Below the pieces are notes generated by a model. It was not told the origin of the DNA, ran no database searches, and was given only the letters and a program-made list of their open reading frames with translations. Source: an uncultured Butyrivibrio sp. (GTDB taxonomy: Bacteria; Bacillota; Clostridia; Lachnospirales; Lachnospiraceae). From it: a stretch of DNA of 51,158 nt. Shown here in pieces: positions 7,716-16,014 of this stretch (position 1 is its first letter; each line of letters begins with the position of its first letter). The position numbers and the translations under genes were made by a program. The stretch is taken from NCBI GenBank assembly GCA_947168335.1, contig CAMVLM010000005.1:1-51158 (forward strand), in the 5' to 3' direction.

Positions 7716-9005
7716 TTATTTTCCTTCACTGATTTCTTTAACTTTATCAGAATACTTAACTCTGAAAATTCTTCTGAGTGACTCATCTATGCGGTCCTCA
7801 GATATTGTTCCATTCTGAACAGCTGAAAGCACTCCGTTATATGCTTCTTCAAAATCAGCTGGCTGATTTATCATATCAGCACCTGCCTGTATGGCCTGTA
7901 CTGCAGCATCTGCTGAAGAATAATCTGTCAGATCTGATAAAGTATCTGTTATTATTACTCCATCAAACTGAAGATTTGATCTTAAAACATCGCTCATTAC
8001 CCTGGAACTCAGGCAGGAAGGTGTATTATCACCGGTTAATCCTGACGAAGGAGCAGTACATACCATAACCATATTTGCACCTGCATCAATGCCTGCTTTA
8101 AAAGGAGCAAGAGCTTCGCTCATTGCCTCTTCATCCTGTCCGGAATCTGTGGTCTGAGGGAAGAACTCCAGACAGGCAGAAACTCCATAGGACTGAAGTC
8201 CCGAAACTGTCTGTGAAACCATCTCTGAAACCACCTTTGAATCTGTTCCAAAGCTGTTGCTGTTCTCTGAAAGGTTTGCACTTATACCCATATCGAGATT
8301 AAATCCAAACCCGATCATGTACTTTGCCAAATTAGTTGCTGTATCAAAGGCAACCTTAGAATCACCTGTTGCAGCTATTTCAGAAGGAGATGCAGGTATT
8401 TCCATTGAAAGAGCACTTGCTATATGGCTTCCCTCTCCACCTGTTTCTGATGCAGCTATAAAAAGTGGATATTTACTCATAGATGCTGTGGTTGTAAGCA
8501 TATCTGTGAGCTGACCGGAATCCTTGGCATTCTTGGATGTATAGAATACACCTCCAACCGCTCTTGATGATAAAGCATCCTGTGTTGCAACTCCGGCCTT
8601 GATTACTGCATCGGAACCCGTGAGCTGTTCAGGTGTTACCATAAAAAGCCCTGCAACCTTATCCTCCAAGGGCATCTCAGAAATACAGGTATTTACTATG
8701 CTGTCAAGCATATCCTCTGTACTGGATACCTCTGCCTCGGTTACAATCTGCTCGGGAGATGCAACCGCTGCCGGCTCTGCCTCTACCCTGGCCTTCTCCA
8801 ATGAAGCCTCATAGGCTGCTGTCTTGGCCTGAATAACCTTGCCGACTTTACCGGCACCATAGCCCACAATTCCTATTGCTGTAAGCGCTACTGCCCCCGC
8901 CATTGAATATGCAATTATCTGGCTTCTGACCCTGCGCTTTCTTCTGATCTCACGTCTGTCTTCTCTATCTGAATGTCCATTAGACATATTCTCTCTCTCT
9001 TCCAT
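7716..9005 (-). CDS. Membrane-anchored GH3 / NagZ-like protein, probably catalytically impaired
   Basis: A 429-residue protein: a basic cytoplasmic tail (residues 1-30), one membrane segment (~31-50), an Ala/Glu-rich stalk (~58-95), and an extracytoplasmic GH3 N-terminal TIM barrel of the beta-N-acetylglucosaminidase (NagZ) type from ~100. The Asp matching the GH3 nucleophile is kept (D354 in GVIITDTL). The 'KHFPG' motif and the following 'DSH' loop, which supplies the NagZ acid/base pair, are replaced by LEFFPQTTDSGQDEE (~279-293). The substrate-binding E-G-G-x-V motif is also degraded (SETGGEGSHI). It may therefore bind peptidoglycan fragments rather than cut them. The ATG at 9005 follows GGGAGG; a TTG at 9017 is less likely. 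Confidence 0.8.
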   Translation of the reverse strand: MEERENMSNGHSDREDRREIRRKRRVRSQIIAYSMAGAVALTAIGIVGYGAGKVGKVIQAKTAAYEASLEKARVEAEPAAVASPEQIVTEAEVSSTEDMLDSIVNTCISEMPLEDKVAGLFMVTPEQLTGSDAVIKAGVATQDALSSRAVGGVFYTSKNAKDSGQLTDMLTTTASMSKYPLFIAASETGGEGSHIASALSMEIPASPSEIAATGDSKVAFDTATNLAKYMIGFGFNLDMGISANLSENSNSFGTDSKVVSEMVSQTVSGLQSYGVSACLEFFPQTTDSGQDEEAMSEALAPFKAGIDAGANMVMVCTAPSSGLTGDNTPSCLSSRVMSDVLRSNLQFDGVIITDTLSDLTDYSSADAAVQAIQAGADMINQPADFEEAYNGVLSAVQNGTISEDRIDESLRRIFRVKYSDKVKEISEGK

Positions 9006-9147
9006 ACTACCTCCCAAGAATAACCCGCCTTAAAAGAATTTAAAGCATTCCTATTCCCATTTTTACCCTCATAAAACCCCGAAAGTCTGATGAACCGATA
9101 AATCCAGGCTCTTAACCCCTACCCGGATCTATTACTTTCCAAACAAA

Positions 9148-9156
9148 ATTATACCA
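9148..9156 (-). promoter_or_regulatory. Extended -10 promoter for the NagZ-like gene
   Basis: Minus-strand TGGTATAAT, a consensus extended -10, about 145 nt before the ATG. No good -35 box is seen. The resulting leader of ~135 nt has no obvious known riboswitch. Confidence 0.5.
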
Positions 9157-9287
9157 TATAAAGACCACTAATTCTATATATTATGTTTCAGTATAACCAC
9201 TAAATCTTGTGTTTTTCCCCCGCAAAGCACCTTCTGCAGTAAAATAAATTTTTACTATAATTACTCACAACCAAACTAAATTAACGC

Positions 9288-9338
9288 AAAAATGACTTAA
9301 GGGCGAATGTATCGATACTTCATTCGCCCTTAAGTCAT
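9288..9338 (-). terminator. Terminator with perfect 18-bp stem
   Basis: Arms 9292-9309 and 9321-9338 are perfectly complementary with an 11-nt loop; on the minus strand the stem is followed by TTTT. It closes the candidate ncRNA. Confidence 0.85.
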
Positions 9339-9653
9339 CTTGAATTGTGATTCATTGTCCAATGGACTTACCTCCAAATTCTCAACCCTGCTCTTTCCAT
9401 TAACTCTTGCACTCGTATGCTGTGACGGTTAGCTCGACGGCTATATCCTTCGCCACTATGTCATGTACTTGAACTTGTTGTGGTGGAATTCACTATTGTT
9501 GTGGTTAAAACTAAATTGCTCGGTGGACTGTACCTTCCTTTCCGAAACTAATAAAAACTGTTTTTTTTACTAAAGCTTAAGTTCCCTTTGGACCGTACCT
9601 GCCTTTCTTTCAGCCACCTACTGAAGTATTTGGTTTGTTTCTCGTTTGTTTAT
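9288..9653 (-). ncRNA. Candidate structured non-coding RNA, ~366 nt, family not recognised
   Basis: This fills most of the 0.9-kb gap between glyA and the NagZ-like gene. On the minus strand a near-consensus sigma-A promoter predicts a start at ~9653, and a perfect terminator stem ends it at ~9288. No ORF with a ribosome site is present. Inside are three copies of a box reading AGGTA(N1-2)GTCC on the minus strand (plus-strand 9590-9600, 9525-9535, 9364-9373), two of them preceded by purine-rich sequence; a hairpin TTCAG-TAGGTGG-CTGAA near the 5' end whose loop GGTGG can pair with CCACC after the second box; and an AT-rich stem around 9547-9577. I see none of the signatures of RNase P RNA, tmRNA, SRP RNA or group I/II introns. 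The raiA-type clostridial RNAs are one family to test. Existence as a transcript is inferred. Confidence 0.6.
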
Positions 9654-9659
9654 AATCAA

Positions 9660-9688
9660 AGTATAACCATGATCATTTAATTTGTCAA
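9660..9688 (-). promoter_or_regulatory. Strong sigma-A promoter of the candidate ncRNA
   Basis: Minus strand: TTGACA (9683-9688, consensus), 17-nt spacer, TATACT (9660-9665, 5 of 6). The best promoter I find in the window; it points into the gene-free region. Confidence 0.8.
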
Positions 9689-9856
9689 TACATTTTTTAA
9701 ATTTTTCAATTACTTTTTGTTAACTCTCCCATTATTAATCGTTTTTCTGATAAATTGCGTTTAATAGATATATTATATATACAATTCAAAATACCGTTTC
9801 TAAGTCTTATATTAGTCCGCTACCCTGATCTTCATGAGATGACCACAAGATATAGA
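9689..9856. other. AT-rich spacer between glyA terminator and ncRNA promoter
   Basis: About 170 nt, very AT-rich. I see no ORF, repeat or structured element in it. Together with 9157-9287, also without visible content, it makes up the rest of the gene-free region 9006-9933. Confidence 0.5.
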
Positions 9857-9895
9857 TAAAAAGAAGCCATTCGGCACTATTTACCGAATGGCTTC
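9857..9895 (-). terminator. Terminator of glyA
   Basis: Minus strand GAAGCCATTCGG / CCGAATGGCTTC (arms 9863-9874 and 9884-9895) followed by TTTTT. Confidence 0.88.
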
Positions 9896-9933
9896 GAAAT
9901 AAGTTTCTGGCTTACAAAAATTTAAATTTTCGA

Positions 9934-11172
9934 TCAGATAAGAGGGTATTTTTTTGTTAATTCGTCAATTATTGCTCTTGCTTCGTCGTTCTTTTCACCC
10001 TTACCTTTTATTACGATTGCGATCGCTTCTGCAATGCGATCCATGTCATCTTCCTTCATTCCACGAGTTGTTACAGCAGGAGTTCCAAGTCTGATACCGC
10101 TTGTAACAAAAGGTGACTGCTTCTCGTTGGGAATTGTGTTCTTGTTAGCAGTGATATGAGCATCATCAAGCCAGTTCTCAACATCCTTACCTGTGAGATC
10201 AAAGTTTGTAAGATCGATAAGCATAAGATGATTGTCTGTTCCGCCTGAAACGATCTGAACGCCTCTCTTCATAAGACCTTCGCTGAGTGCCTTGGCATTC
10301 TTAACGATCTGCTTCTGATACTCTGTAAATTCAGGTGTAAGTGCTTCTTTAAAGCATACGGCCTTAGCTGCGATAACATGCTCAAGAGGACCACCCTGAA
10401 TTCCGGGGAATACTGCCTTGTTGAACTTGAACTTATCCTGAGCAGCCTGATTCCAAAGAATAAGTCCGCCTCTGGGTCCTCTAAGTGTCTTATGTGTTGT
10501 TGTTGTTACAACATCAGCATAAGGGAACGGGCTGGGATGAACACCTGCTGCCACAAGACCTGCAATATGTGCAATATCAGCCATAAGAACTGCACCGCAG
10601 GCATCAGCAGCTTCACGGAATTTTGCAAAATCTATAACTCTGCAATAAGCTGACGCACCGGCAATTATAAGCTTGGGCTTGTGCTCCTTGGCAAGACGGA
10701 TAACTTCGTCATAATCAATGAATCCGTTCTCATCTACACCATAAGCAACAACATTGTAATATGTACCTGATATATTAGCCGGGCTTCCGTGTGAAAGATG
10801 TCCGCCCTGGCTCAGGTTCATACCAAGAATAGTATCACCGGGCTGTAAAAGAGCAAACTGAACAGCAAGATTAGCCTGCGCACCTGAATGAGGCTGCACA
10901 TTTGCATAATCACAGTGGAAAAGCTCCTTAGCTCTGTCTCTTGCGATGTTTTCAACTTTATCAACTACCTGACATCCGCCGTAGTAACGTTTTCCGGGAA
11001 GTCCTTCCGCATATTTATTTGTAAGCGGGCTACCCATAGCCGCCATAACAGCCTTACTAACCCAGTTCTCAGATGCAATCAGCTCAATATGATCGTTCTG
11101 ACGCTGCATCTCCTCCTCAATAAGTTCTGCGATATCCGCATCAACAGTTCTCAACTCTTCCAATGAATACAT
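9934..11172 (-). CDS. glyA: Serine hydroxymethyltransferase
   Basis: PLP enzyme that interconverts serine and glycine while loading tetrahydrofolate with a one-carbon unit; cytoplasmic. The 412 residues fit the family. Seen: [12 protein letters not shown], the [11 protein letters not shown] active-site loop, [11 protein letters not shown], the PLP segment [14 protein letters not shown], and the Schiff-base lysine K228 in [15 protein letters not shown] chose the ATG at 11172 with an AGAGG site ~9 nt upstream; a TTG 30 nt earlier would add ten residues without support. Single-gene unit with its own promoter and terminator. No glycine riboswitch or T-box is visible in the short leader. Confidence 0.97.
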   Translation of the reverse strand: MYSLEELRTVDADIAELIEEEMQRQNDHIELIASENWVSKAVMAAMGSPLTNKYAEGLPGKRYYGGCQVVDKVENIARDRAKELFHCDYANVQPHSGAQANLAVQFALLQPGDTILGMNLSQGGHLSHGSPANISGTYYNVVAYGVDENGFIDYDEVIRLAKEHKPKLIIAGASAYCRVIDFAKFREAADACGAVLMADIAHIAGLVAAGVHPSPFPYADVVTTTTHKTLRGPRGGLILWNQAAQDKFKFNKAVFPGIQGGPLEHVIAAKAVCFKEALTPEFTEYQKQIVKNAKALSEGLMKRGVQIVSGGTDNHLMLIDLTNFDLTGKDVENWLDDAHITANKNTIPNEKQSPFVTSGIRLGTPAVTTRGMKEDDMDRIAEAIAIVIKGKGEKNDEARAIIDELTKKYPLI

Positions 11173-11228
11173 TGCCGTCGTCCTCTCTTGGTATTTTGCC
11201 AATTTAATGTGTTAAAGTATCGGAAAGT

Positions 11229-11257
11229 ATAATAGCATATAATATAATCCTAGTCAA
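11229..11257 (-). promoter_or_regulatory. glyA promoter (overlaps divergent promoter)
   Basis: Minus strand TTGACT (11252-11257), 17-nt spacer, TATTAT (11229-11234). On the plus strand an extended -10, TGCTATACT (~11267-11275), serves the divergent lipid kinase gene, so the two promoters are back to back. Confidence 0.7.
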
Positions 11258-11306
11258 AAGAAAATATGCTATACTAATCAATAGTTTTATTTCTTAGGAG
11301 CATAGT

Positions 11307-12278
11307 ATGTTTTACTGTATTGTAAACCCATCTGCCAGATCCGGAAATGGCAAGAATATTTATAGTCTTTTTGAGGAAAAATGCAAAGCCAGAGGCATTC
11401 CATATAAAGTTGTTTTTACCAAAGGTCCGGGACACGCCATGAGCGTTGTACGAAGACTGACAGGTGATACTCATCACCAGCCGGATGAACCGATTAACAT
11501 AGTGGTAATGGGTGGCGACGGAACATTAAACGAAGTTGTTTCCGGAATAGAAGATTTTGACAAAGTGCGTCTCGGAGTCATTCCTTTGGGATCAGGCAAC
11601 GATTTTGTCAGGGATATGAATCTTCCCAAGGATAAAAATGAACTTCTGGACATAATTCTTCAGGGAAACGTTGTCAGACAGATTGATGTGGGAAATATTC
11701 ATTACAACAACATGACAAAAAACTTCTCCAGACTCCACGACGAACGCATCAATCCCGACAGACGCTTCGATGTAAGCTGCGGAATTGGTTTTGATGCTGC
11801 GGTCTGCGAAGAGGCACTTTCCTCAGGAACAAAAAATATTCTTAATAAGCTGGGGCTTGGCAAGCTGACCTACGGTTCAATAGCCATAAGACAGATTGTA
11901 AAAGCAACTCAGCCATCCTGCGATATTACAACAGATGACGGCCAGCATATACATATCGACCATTTCATCTTCGCAGCAGCCATGATACATCACTACGAAG
12001 GCGGTGGTTTTAAATTTGCGCCCGATGCAGATCTGTCAGACGGATATTTCGAGCTGGTTGCAGGAGGTGACATGAGCCTTGCTCATACATTCAGGGTCCT
12101 TCCTCTTGCATACTTTGGCAGACATTACGGCCAGAAGGGCATATACCATATCAGGGCAAAAGAAGTAACCATAACCACTGAAATCCCGCTTTGGGTGCAC
12201 ACAGACGGTGAGGTTTTGTTAAAATCCGATTCTATTACCCTCTCCTGCCTGGAAAAGAAGCTAAATATGTTATTGTAA
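11307..12278 (+). CDS. Diacylglycerol kinase-family lipid kinase (DgkB/YegS/BmrU-like)
   Basis: A 323-residue cytoplasmic or peripheral-membrane lipid kinase. It would phosphorylate diacylglycerol or a related lipid with ATP, feeding phosphatidic acid back to phospholipid synthesis. Seen: N-terminal VNPSARSGNGK, the nucleotide motif GGDGT (G69-T73) in VVMGGDGTLNEVVSG, GVIPLGSGNDFVRDM, and the C-terminal beta-sandwich including ALAYFGRHYG-like PLAYFGRHY and PLWVHTDGEVL. Ribosome site TTAGGAG. An ~30-residue insertion after IDVGNIHYN (KNFSRLHDERINPDRR) is slightly unusual. A PAP2 membrane protein follows, which suggests lipid turnover, though that gene has its own promoter. Exact lipid substrate unknown. 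Confidence 0.88.
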   Translation: MFYCIVNPSARSGNGKNIYSLFEEKCKARGIPYKVVFTKGPGHAMSVVRRLTGDTHHQPDEPINIVVMGGDGTLNEVVSGIEDFDKVRLGVIPLGSGNDFVRDMNLPKDKNELLDIILQGNVVRQIDVGNIHYNNMTKNFSRLHDERINPDRRFDVSCGIGFDAAVCEEALSSGTKNILNKLGLGKLTYGSIAIRQIVKATQPSCDITTDDGQHIHIDHFIFAAAMIHHYEGGGFKFAPDADLSDGYFELVAGGDMSLAHTFRVLPLAYFGRHYGQKGIYHIRAKEVTITTEIPLWVHTDGEVLLKSDSITLSCLEKKLNMLL

Positions 12279-12329
12279 ATAATTACTGATTTTTATTTTT
12301 TTTTAATACTTTTTTATGCAGTTTTATAT

Positions 12330-12358
12330 TTGATATTTTGCAGCAGCTGCGCTATATT
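12330..12358 (+). promoter_or_regulatory. Promoter of the PAP2 gene
   Basis: TTGATA (12330-12335), 17-nt spacer, TATATT (12353-12358), close to sigma-A consensus; 51 nt before the ATG. Confidence 0.65.
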
Positions 12359-12409
12359 ACATCATGGTAGGCAAATTTGTTTTTTATTCAAAATAAGGTG
12401 TATTTTTAT

Positions 12410-13120
12410 ATGAAAAAGAGACTATCAGATTATCGTAAGTCTTGGACTGCAGAAAGAATCGAAGAGACTATCCGCTGTCTGATTCCCGTTGCTATATATG
12501 CGGTTATATATCTCACCTGGTTCTTTCACCTTGAAGGTACCAAAGCCTTACATTATTCAGAAATACATACCGCTTTAGATGACAAAATACCTTTCCTTGA
12601 AATATTTGTAATACCATATTTCGGATGGTTCCTGTATTGTTCCATTTTCTTCTTCTATTTCCTGCTTAGCTACGATTTAGAAGCATTTTTCAAAAATGCA
12701 GCATTCTTCTTTATCGGAATGACTTCGTTTTTGGTAATCTCATCAGTCTGGCCTAACATTCAGTATTTAAGGCCTGAAGTGATGCCCAGGGACAATATTT
12801 TTACTCACATGATCGCACATCTTTATCTTACAGATACGCCCACTAATTTGTGGCCCAGCATTCATGTGTACAACTCAATCGGAACACACATCGCTATAGC
12901 AAACTCCGACCGTTTTGGCAAGAAGTTTAAATTTGCCTCATTGGTTTTCAGTATTTCAATAATACTATCCACAATGTTCATCAAGCAGCATTCAGTAATT
13001 GATGTCCTCGGTGGTATCCTGTTTGCAATAGCAGCCAATCTTCTGGTATACAGATCAGATATTATGGTTAATTACTACAACAGATATAAACAGCGTGTGG
13101 ATGCGCGCAGAGCAGCATAA
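12410..13120 (+). CDS. PAP2-family integral membrane phosphatase/transferase
   Basis: A 236-residue polytopic membrane protein with about six hydrophobic segments (for example IPVAIYAVIYLTWFF, WFLYCSIFFFYFLL, NAAFFFIGMTSFLVI). It keeps two of the three PAP2 signature motifs: LWPSIHVYNS (PSxH, with the catalytic-acid His) and KQHSVIDVLGG (His and Asp of motif 3). The first KX6RP motif is not clear. This matches the AUR1/inositol-phosphorylceramide-synthase-like subgroup of PAP2 proteins, which act on lipid phosphates or transfer headgroups. The ATG at 12410 follows AAGGTG; an upstream ATG at 12377 lacks a ribosome site. Substrate unknown; the neighbour kinase suggests phosphatidate or undecaprenyl-type lipids. 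Confidence 0.8.
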   Translation: MKKRLSDYRKSWTAERIEETIRCLIPVAIYAVIYLTWFFHLEGTKALHYSEIHTALDDKIPFLEIFVIPYFGWFLYCSIFFFYFLLSYDLEAFFKNAAFFFIGMTSFLVISSVWPNIQYLRPEVMPRDNIFTHMIAHLYLTDTPTNLWPSIHVYNSIGTHIAIANSDRFGKKFKFASLVFSISIILSTMFIKQHSVIDVLGGILFAIAANLLVYRSDIMVNYYNRYKQRVDARRAA

Positions 13121-13124
13121 AAAC

Positions 13125-13156
13125 AACCCGGTTCGTTATGAACCGGGTTTTCTTTT
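13125..13156. terminator. Bidirectional terminator
   Basis: Stem AACCCGGTTC / GAACCGGGTT with a GTTAT loop, followed by T-rich sequence on both strands, between the convergent PAP2 and glycosyltransferase genes. Confidence 0.88.
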
Positions 13157-13171
13157 GTCCAAATATTTAAA

Positions 13172-14197
13172 TCAGTTGAAATTATAAAGTCTCTGAGCAA
13201 GCTTGTATCCTGCAAGAGTAATCTTACGTCCGCCCTTTCCGGGAAGGTATACAAAAACACCCTCGATTCTGTAACGGAGCTTGGCATAAAGAAGCAGGCT
13301 TCTGCTCTTAATATACTTCATAAGTTCTTTTCTCTTTTCAAGATTCTCCTGGGTACCTGAAGCAATCATAAGGATTGTAGATATCGCAGTAATGATCTCA
13401 AGATAGTTGAACATGTAGTGATAGCGCTTGGAATTTGATCTGATCATTCCAATATTCTCAACATAATAATCAACCATAAGCTTGTTGACTCTTACCTGCT
13501 GGTCAAGTCTGGAGATCATAATCTCCTGATTAACTGACTGATCTGCTCTGCCAATGTAGTAATAATAGAAATTAACATCCAGATAGTACATCGTCTTTAC
13601 AAACGGCAGCGGATTGAATACATAAATGTTATCAACATAGAATGTATGCTCAGGAAGCTTAAGGCCACAGTCTCTGAGAAGCTTTGTTCTGAAAATAACA
13701 GAATGCATCAGAAGGTAATGTCCGATGGAAATCCTCTTGATATCATCCCAGGTAAAAAGCTCCTCGATGGGGAACATGCGGTTATAACGCATAACCTTAT
13801 GTCTGTCCTCACCTTCCTTGTTATATACAAAGTTGCTAATGAGAAGATCAAGTCTCTCACTACCTGCCACGAAATCCTCCAAAGTGGTAAGGATCTTGCG
13901 ATAAGCAACTTCTTTTACCCAGTCATCTGAATCTACAACCTTGAAATAAAGTCCAGTTGCAGCTTCAAGTCCTGCATTTACCGCTGATCCATGTCCACCG
14001 TTCTTCTTATGTATTGCACGAACAATTGTAGGATACTTTGCAGCATATTCATCTGCGATTTCAGCAGTTCTGTCTGTTGAGCCATCATCAACGACAAGTA
14101 TCTCAACATCCTCTCCTCCAACAAGAAGAGATTCAATACATTTACCCATGTAATCCTGAGAATTATAACAGGGCACTGTAATACTCAATAATTTCAT
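13172..14197 (-). CDS. Family 2 glycosyltransferase
   Basis: A 341-residue GT-A fold glycosyltransferase, probably transferring a sugar to a cell-surface glycan or lipid carrier at the inner membrane face. Seen: SITVPCYNSQDYMGKCIESLL, the nucleotide-binding VVDDGSTDRTAEIA, NGGHGSAVNAGLEAATG, and the metal-binding DSDDW motif. Beyond ~250 the chain is basic and helical with no clear membrane segment, unlike the DPM1-type enzymes with C-terminal anchors. It is the last gene after holA and the DUF1653 gene, 19 nt downstream of the latter, so probably the same transcript. Acceptor unknown. Confidence 0.87.
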   Translation of the reverse strand: MKLLSITVPCYNSQDYMGKCIESLLVGGEDVEILVVDDGSTDRTAEIADEYAAKYPTIVRAIHKKNGGHGSAVNAGLEAATGLYFKVVDSDDWVKEVAYRKILTTLEDFVAGSERLDLLISNFVYNKEGEDRHKVMRYNRMFPIEELFTWDDIKRISIGHYLLMHSVIFRTKLLRDCGLKLPEHTFYVDNIYVFNPLPFVKTMYYLDVNFYYYYIGRADQSVNQEIMISRLDQQVRVNKLMVDYYVENIGMIRSNSKRYHYMFNYLEIITAISTILMIASGTQENLEKRKELMKYIKSRSLLLYAKLRYRIEGVFVYLPGKGGRKITLAGYKLAQRLYNFN

Positions 14198-14216
14198 CTT
14201 TTTTCATATCTCCATT

Positions 14217-14840
14217 TCACTGACGAAGTCTTGTCACTTCAAATCTCTGTTTCGTAATAAGGCATTCTCTGAGTTCACTACAACGCAGATCCGGATCATC
14301 CCCCGGAATCTCGGTATCTATCGCCATAGCCATGACGTCAATCATTTCGTTGGTCACAACAGGTCTGATCTGATTCAGAACTTCAAGCCTTTTGGTGCTG
14401 GAATCCGCATCAAGGAATTCTACAACAAGAGGATTCATACCAAATTCCTCTGCCTCCTCCTCGATGGTTCTGTTCATGAAGTCACCTGTGTTAGGCTTAT
14501 CCTCAGGTTTAAAGATAGATTCCTTTTCACGATACTCCGCTTCTTTGTTGCCGGTTTCAGCCAGAAAAGGAGCGAATCCTTTTTTATCCTGCTCTTTATC
14601 TTCTTTAATTTCAGGTGAAAAACGCTCAAATCTCATTTTCTGATCAGCGTTTGGATATTTCTTTTTATCCACTTCTGAAACAAACTCAGCAAGAGGTCTG
14701 CAATATACGGTATACTCTCCGTATAAAGCCTGGTAAACCACTATCTCTTCTCCAGTATCGGCATCCCTGGCAATGGTTATGACCTGATATTTTCCGCCTT
14801 TAAAATGTCTGTATAGCTCTTGTGGTAACGGTTTTCGCAT
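14217..14840 (-). CDS. DUF1653-domain protein
   Basis: A 207-residue protein. Residues ~1-75 match the DUF1653 domain (LYRHFKGGKYQVITIARDADTGEEIVVYQALYG, then TVYCRPLAEFVSEVD), a small beta-rich fold of unknown role. The remainder is acidic with a helical C-terminal part (LEVLNQIRPVVTNEMIDVMAMAID) that I do not recognise and that is longer than the ~70-80 residues typical of DUF1653 proteins. Start supported by AAGGGGG ~8 nt upstream. It lies 43 nt after holA and 19 nt before the glycosyltransferase gene. No functional claim is possible. Confidence 0.8.
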   Translation of the reverse strand: MRKPLPQELYRHFKGGKYQVITIARDADTGEEIVVYQALYGEYTVYCRPLAEFVSEVDKKKYPNADQKMRFERFSPEIKEDKEQDKKGFAPFLAETGNKEAEYREKESIFKPEDKPNTGDFMNRTIEEEAEEFGMNPLVVEFLDADSSTKRLEVLNQIRPVVTNEMIDVMAMAIDTEIPGDDPDLRCSELRECLITKQRFEVTRLRQ

Positions 14841-14883
14841 GTTTCATGCCCCCTTCGCTTTTAGCATTATATCACATAACTTT

Positions 14884-15897
14884 CTATCTTGCTGATGATT
14901 TAACTATGATCATCTCAACACTGATAGTGTTGTTGAGTTTTCCGCTTTTTACGGCAGCATCGCTGTCGAGGCACATATCAAGTGCAGCTTTCAGATTCTC
15001 ATAGGAGTAGTTTTTTACCCATCCTATGTACTTACTGGCAATAAAAGGTGGCAGTCCGATAGCTGAAGCAACTTCGCCGCTCTTCCCTCTGTCGGTAAGT
15101 TCCTTGGTAATAAGCAGCAGATTGAACTGCCTTGCGATCAGGGCAAGTATCTGCTCAGGAGCCGTTTTAAGTGCAAGCAGATCATAATAGATATCCATGG
15201 CCTTCTTACGGTCCTTAACCACAATCGCATCTGTCATCTCAAAGATCCTGCTGGTCAGCCAGTTGGCACAGACCGCATTTATATCCGCTTCTGTGATAAC
15301 ATCCCTGTCCATACAATAACTGACAAGCTTCTCCATCTCATTTACAAGATTGGACATATCAGTTCCCACTCTGGTCAAAAGATATGCAATCGCCCTTGGC
15401 GATATCCGCTTTTTCTCAGCGCCAAGCTTCGATACTATCCACTTGGACAACATGGTTTCATCAGGTGTATCACAACTGATATCAAGGCCCATCCTGTGTA
15501 CTGCCTTATACATATCCTTACGTTTATCTACCGCTGATTCCACAAACAAAAAAGCGGTAGTCTCAGAAGGCTTTTTTAAATAATCGGCAAGCTCGGGACA
15601 TCCCTGCTTGAAAAATCCGCTGTTTTCAATAAGAATAACCCTTCTTTCAGCAAAAAAAGGAAGAGTCTCAGCCATATCAATTATTTCCAAAGGATTAAGC
15701 CCCGCTCCCTCATAGTAGGAAAGATTCATCGAATCTGCACCTCCAAGAAGAGCCTTCTTCAGTTTTTCCTTATTCTGTATACGAAGATACGCCTCATCCC
15801 CATAAACCAGATAACAGGGTTTAAATGTGGAATTAGCTATATCTTCATTTATCTGTCTCTGCTTTACAGGATAATCACTAGTCTTTTTTGGTGCCAT
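14884..15897 (-). CDS. holA: DNA polymerase III delta subunit
   Basis: Clamp-loader subunit that opens the beta sliding clamp during replication. The 337 residues equal the family norm. Seen: CYLVYGDEAYLRIQNKEKLKKA at the N terminus (typical 'YllyG.e.yl'), ETLPFFAERRVILIENSGFF, TTAFLFVE, the domain-III portion YLLTRVGTDMSNLVNEMEKLVSY, and the C-terminal AIDMCLD-like ALDMCLDSDAAVKSGK. First gene of a probable holA-DUF1653-glycosyltransferase unit. Upstream, a 14-bp palindrome is shared with the divergent ACT gene. Confidence 0.94.
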   Translation of the reverse strand: MAPKKTSDYPVKQRQINEDIANSTFKPCYLVYGDEAYLRIQNKEKLKKALLGGADSMNLSYYEGAGLNPLEIIDMAETLPFFAERRVILIENSGFFKQGCPELADYLKKPSETTAFLFVESAVDKRKDMYKAVHRMGLDISCDTPDETMLSKWIVSKLGAEKKRISPRAIAYLLTRVGTDMSNLVNEMEKLVSYCMDRDVITEADINAVCANWLTSRIFEMTDAIVVKDRKKAMDIYYDLLALKTAPEQILALIARQFNLLLITKELTDRGKSGEVASAIGLPPFIASKYIGWVKNYSYENLKAALDMCLDSDAAVKSGKLNNTISVEMIIVKSSAR

Positions 15898-15933
15898 AAT
15901 TAATACAATACCCCAATGCCCTTGCCTGTCTCT

Positions 15934-15954
15934 TACAACATGTTGTATTATAAC
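15934..15954. promoter_or_regulatory. Palindrome and -10 box in the holA / ACT divergent gap
   Basis: A perfect 14-bp palindrome TACAACATGTTGTA (15934-15947) overlaps a minus-strand TATAAT that could be the holA -10 box. It could be an operator; no protein is assignable. Confidence 0.35.
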
Positions 15955-16014
15955 ATATTATGAGCTTAAACTAACATCTATATATGCTTTCATATAAAGA
16001 GCAGGGAGGAAAAA

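Noticed and set aside
9292..9338. Inverted repeat as insertion-sequence end or transposon remnant
   Set aside because: Single copy, U-tailed, at the end of a promoter-driven unit; a terminator explains it.
9288..9653. Group I or group II intron, or RNase P / tmRNA, for the gene-free region
   Set aside because: No group I P/Q/R/S pattern or flanking exons, no domain V, no RNase P core (GAGGAAAGTC), and no tmRNA ends or tag ORF.
11173..11306. Glycine riboswitch or T-box before glyA
   Set aside because: Leader too short; only back-to-back promoters visible.
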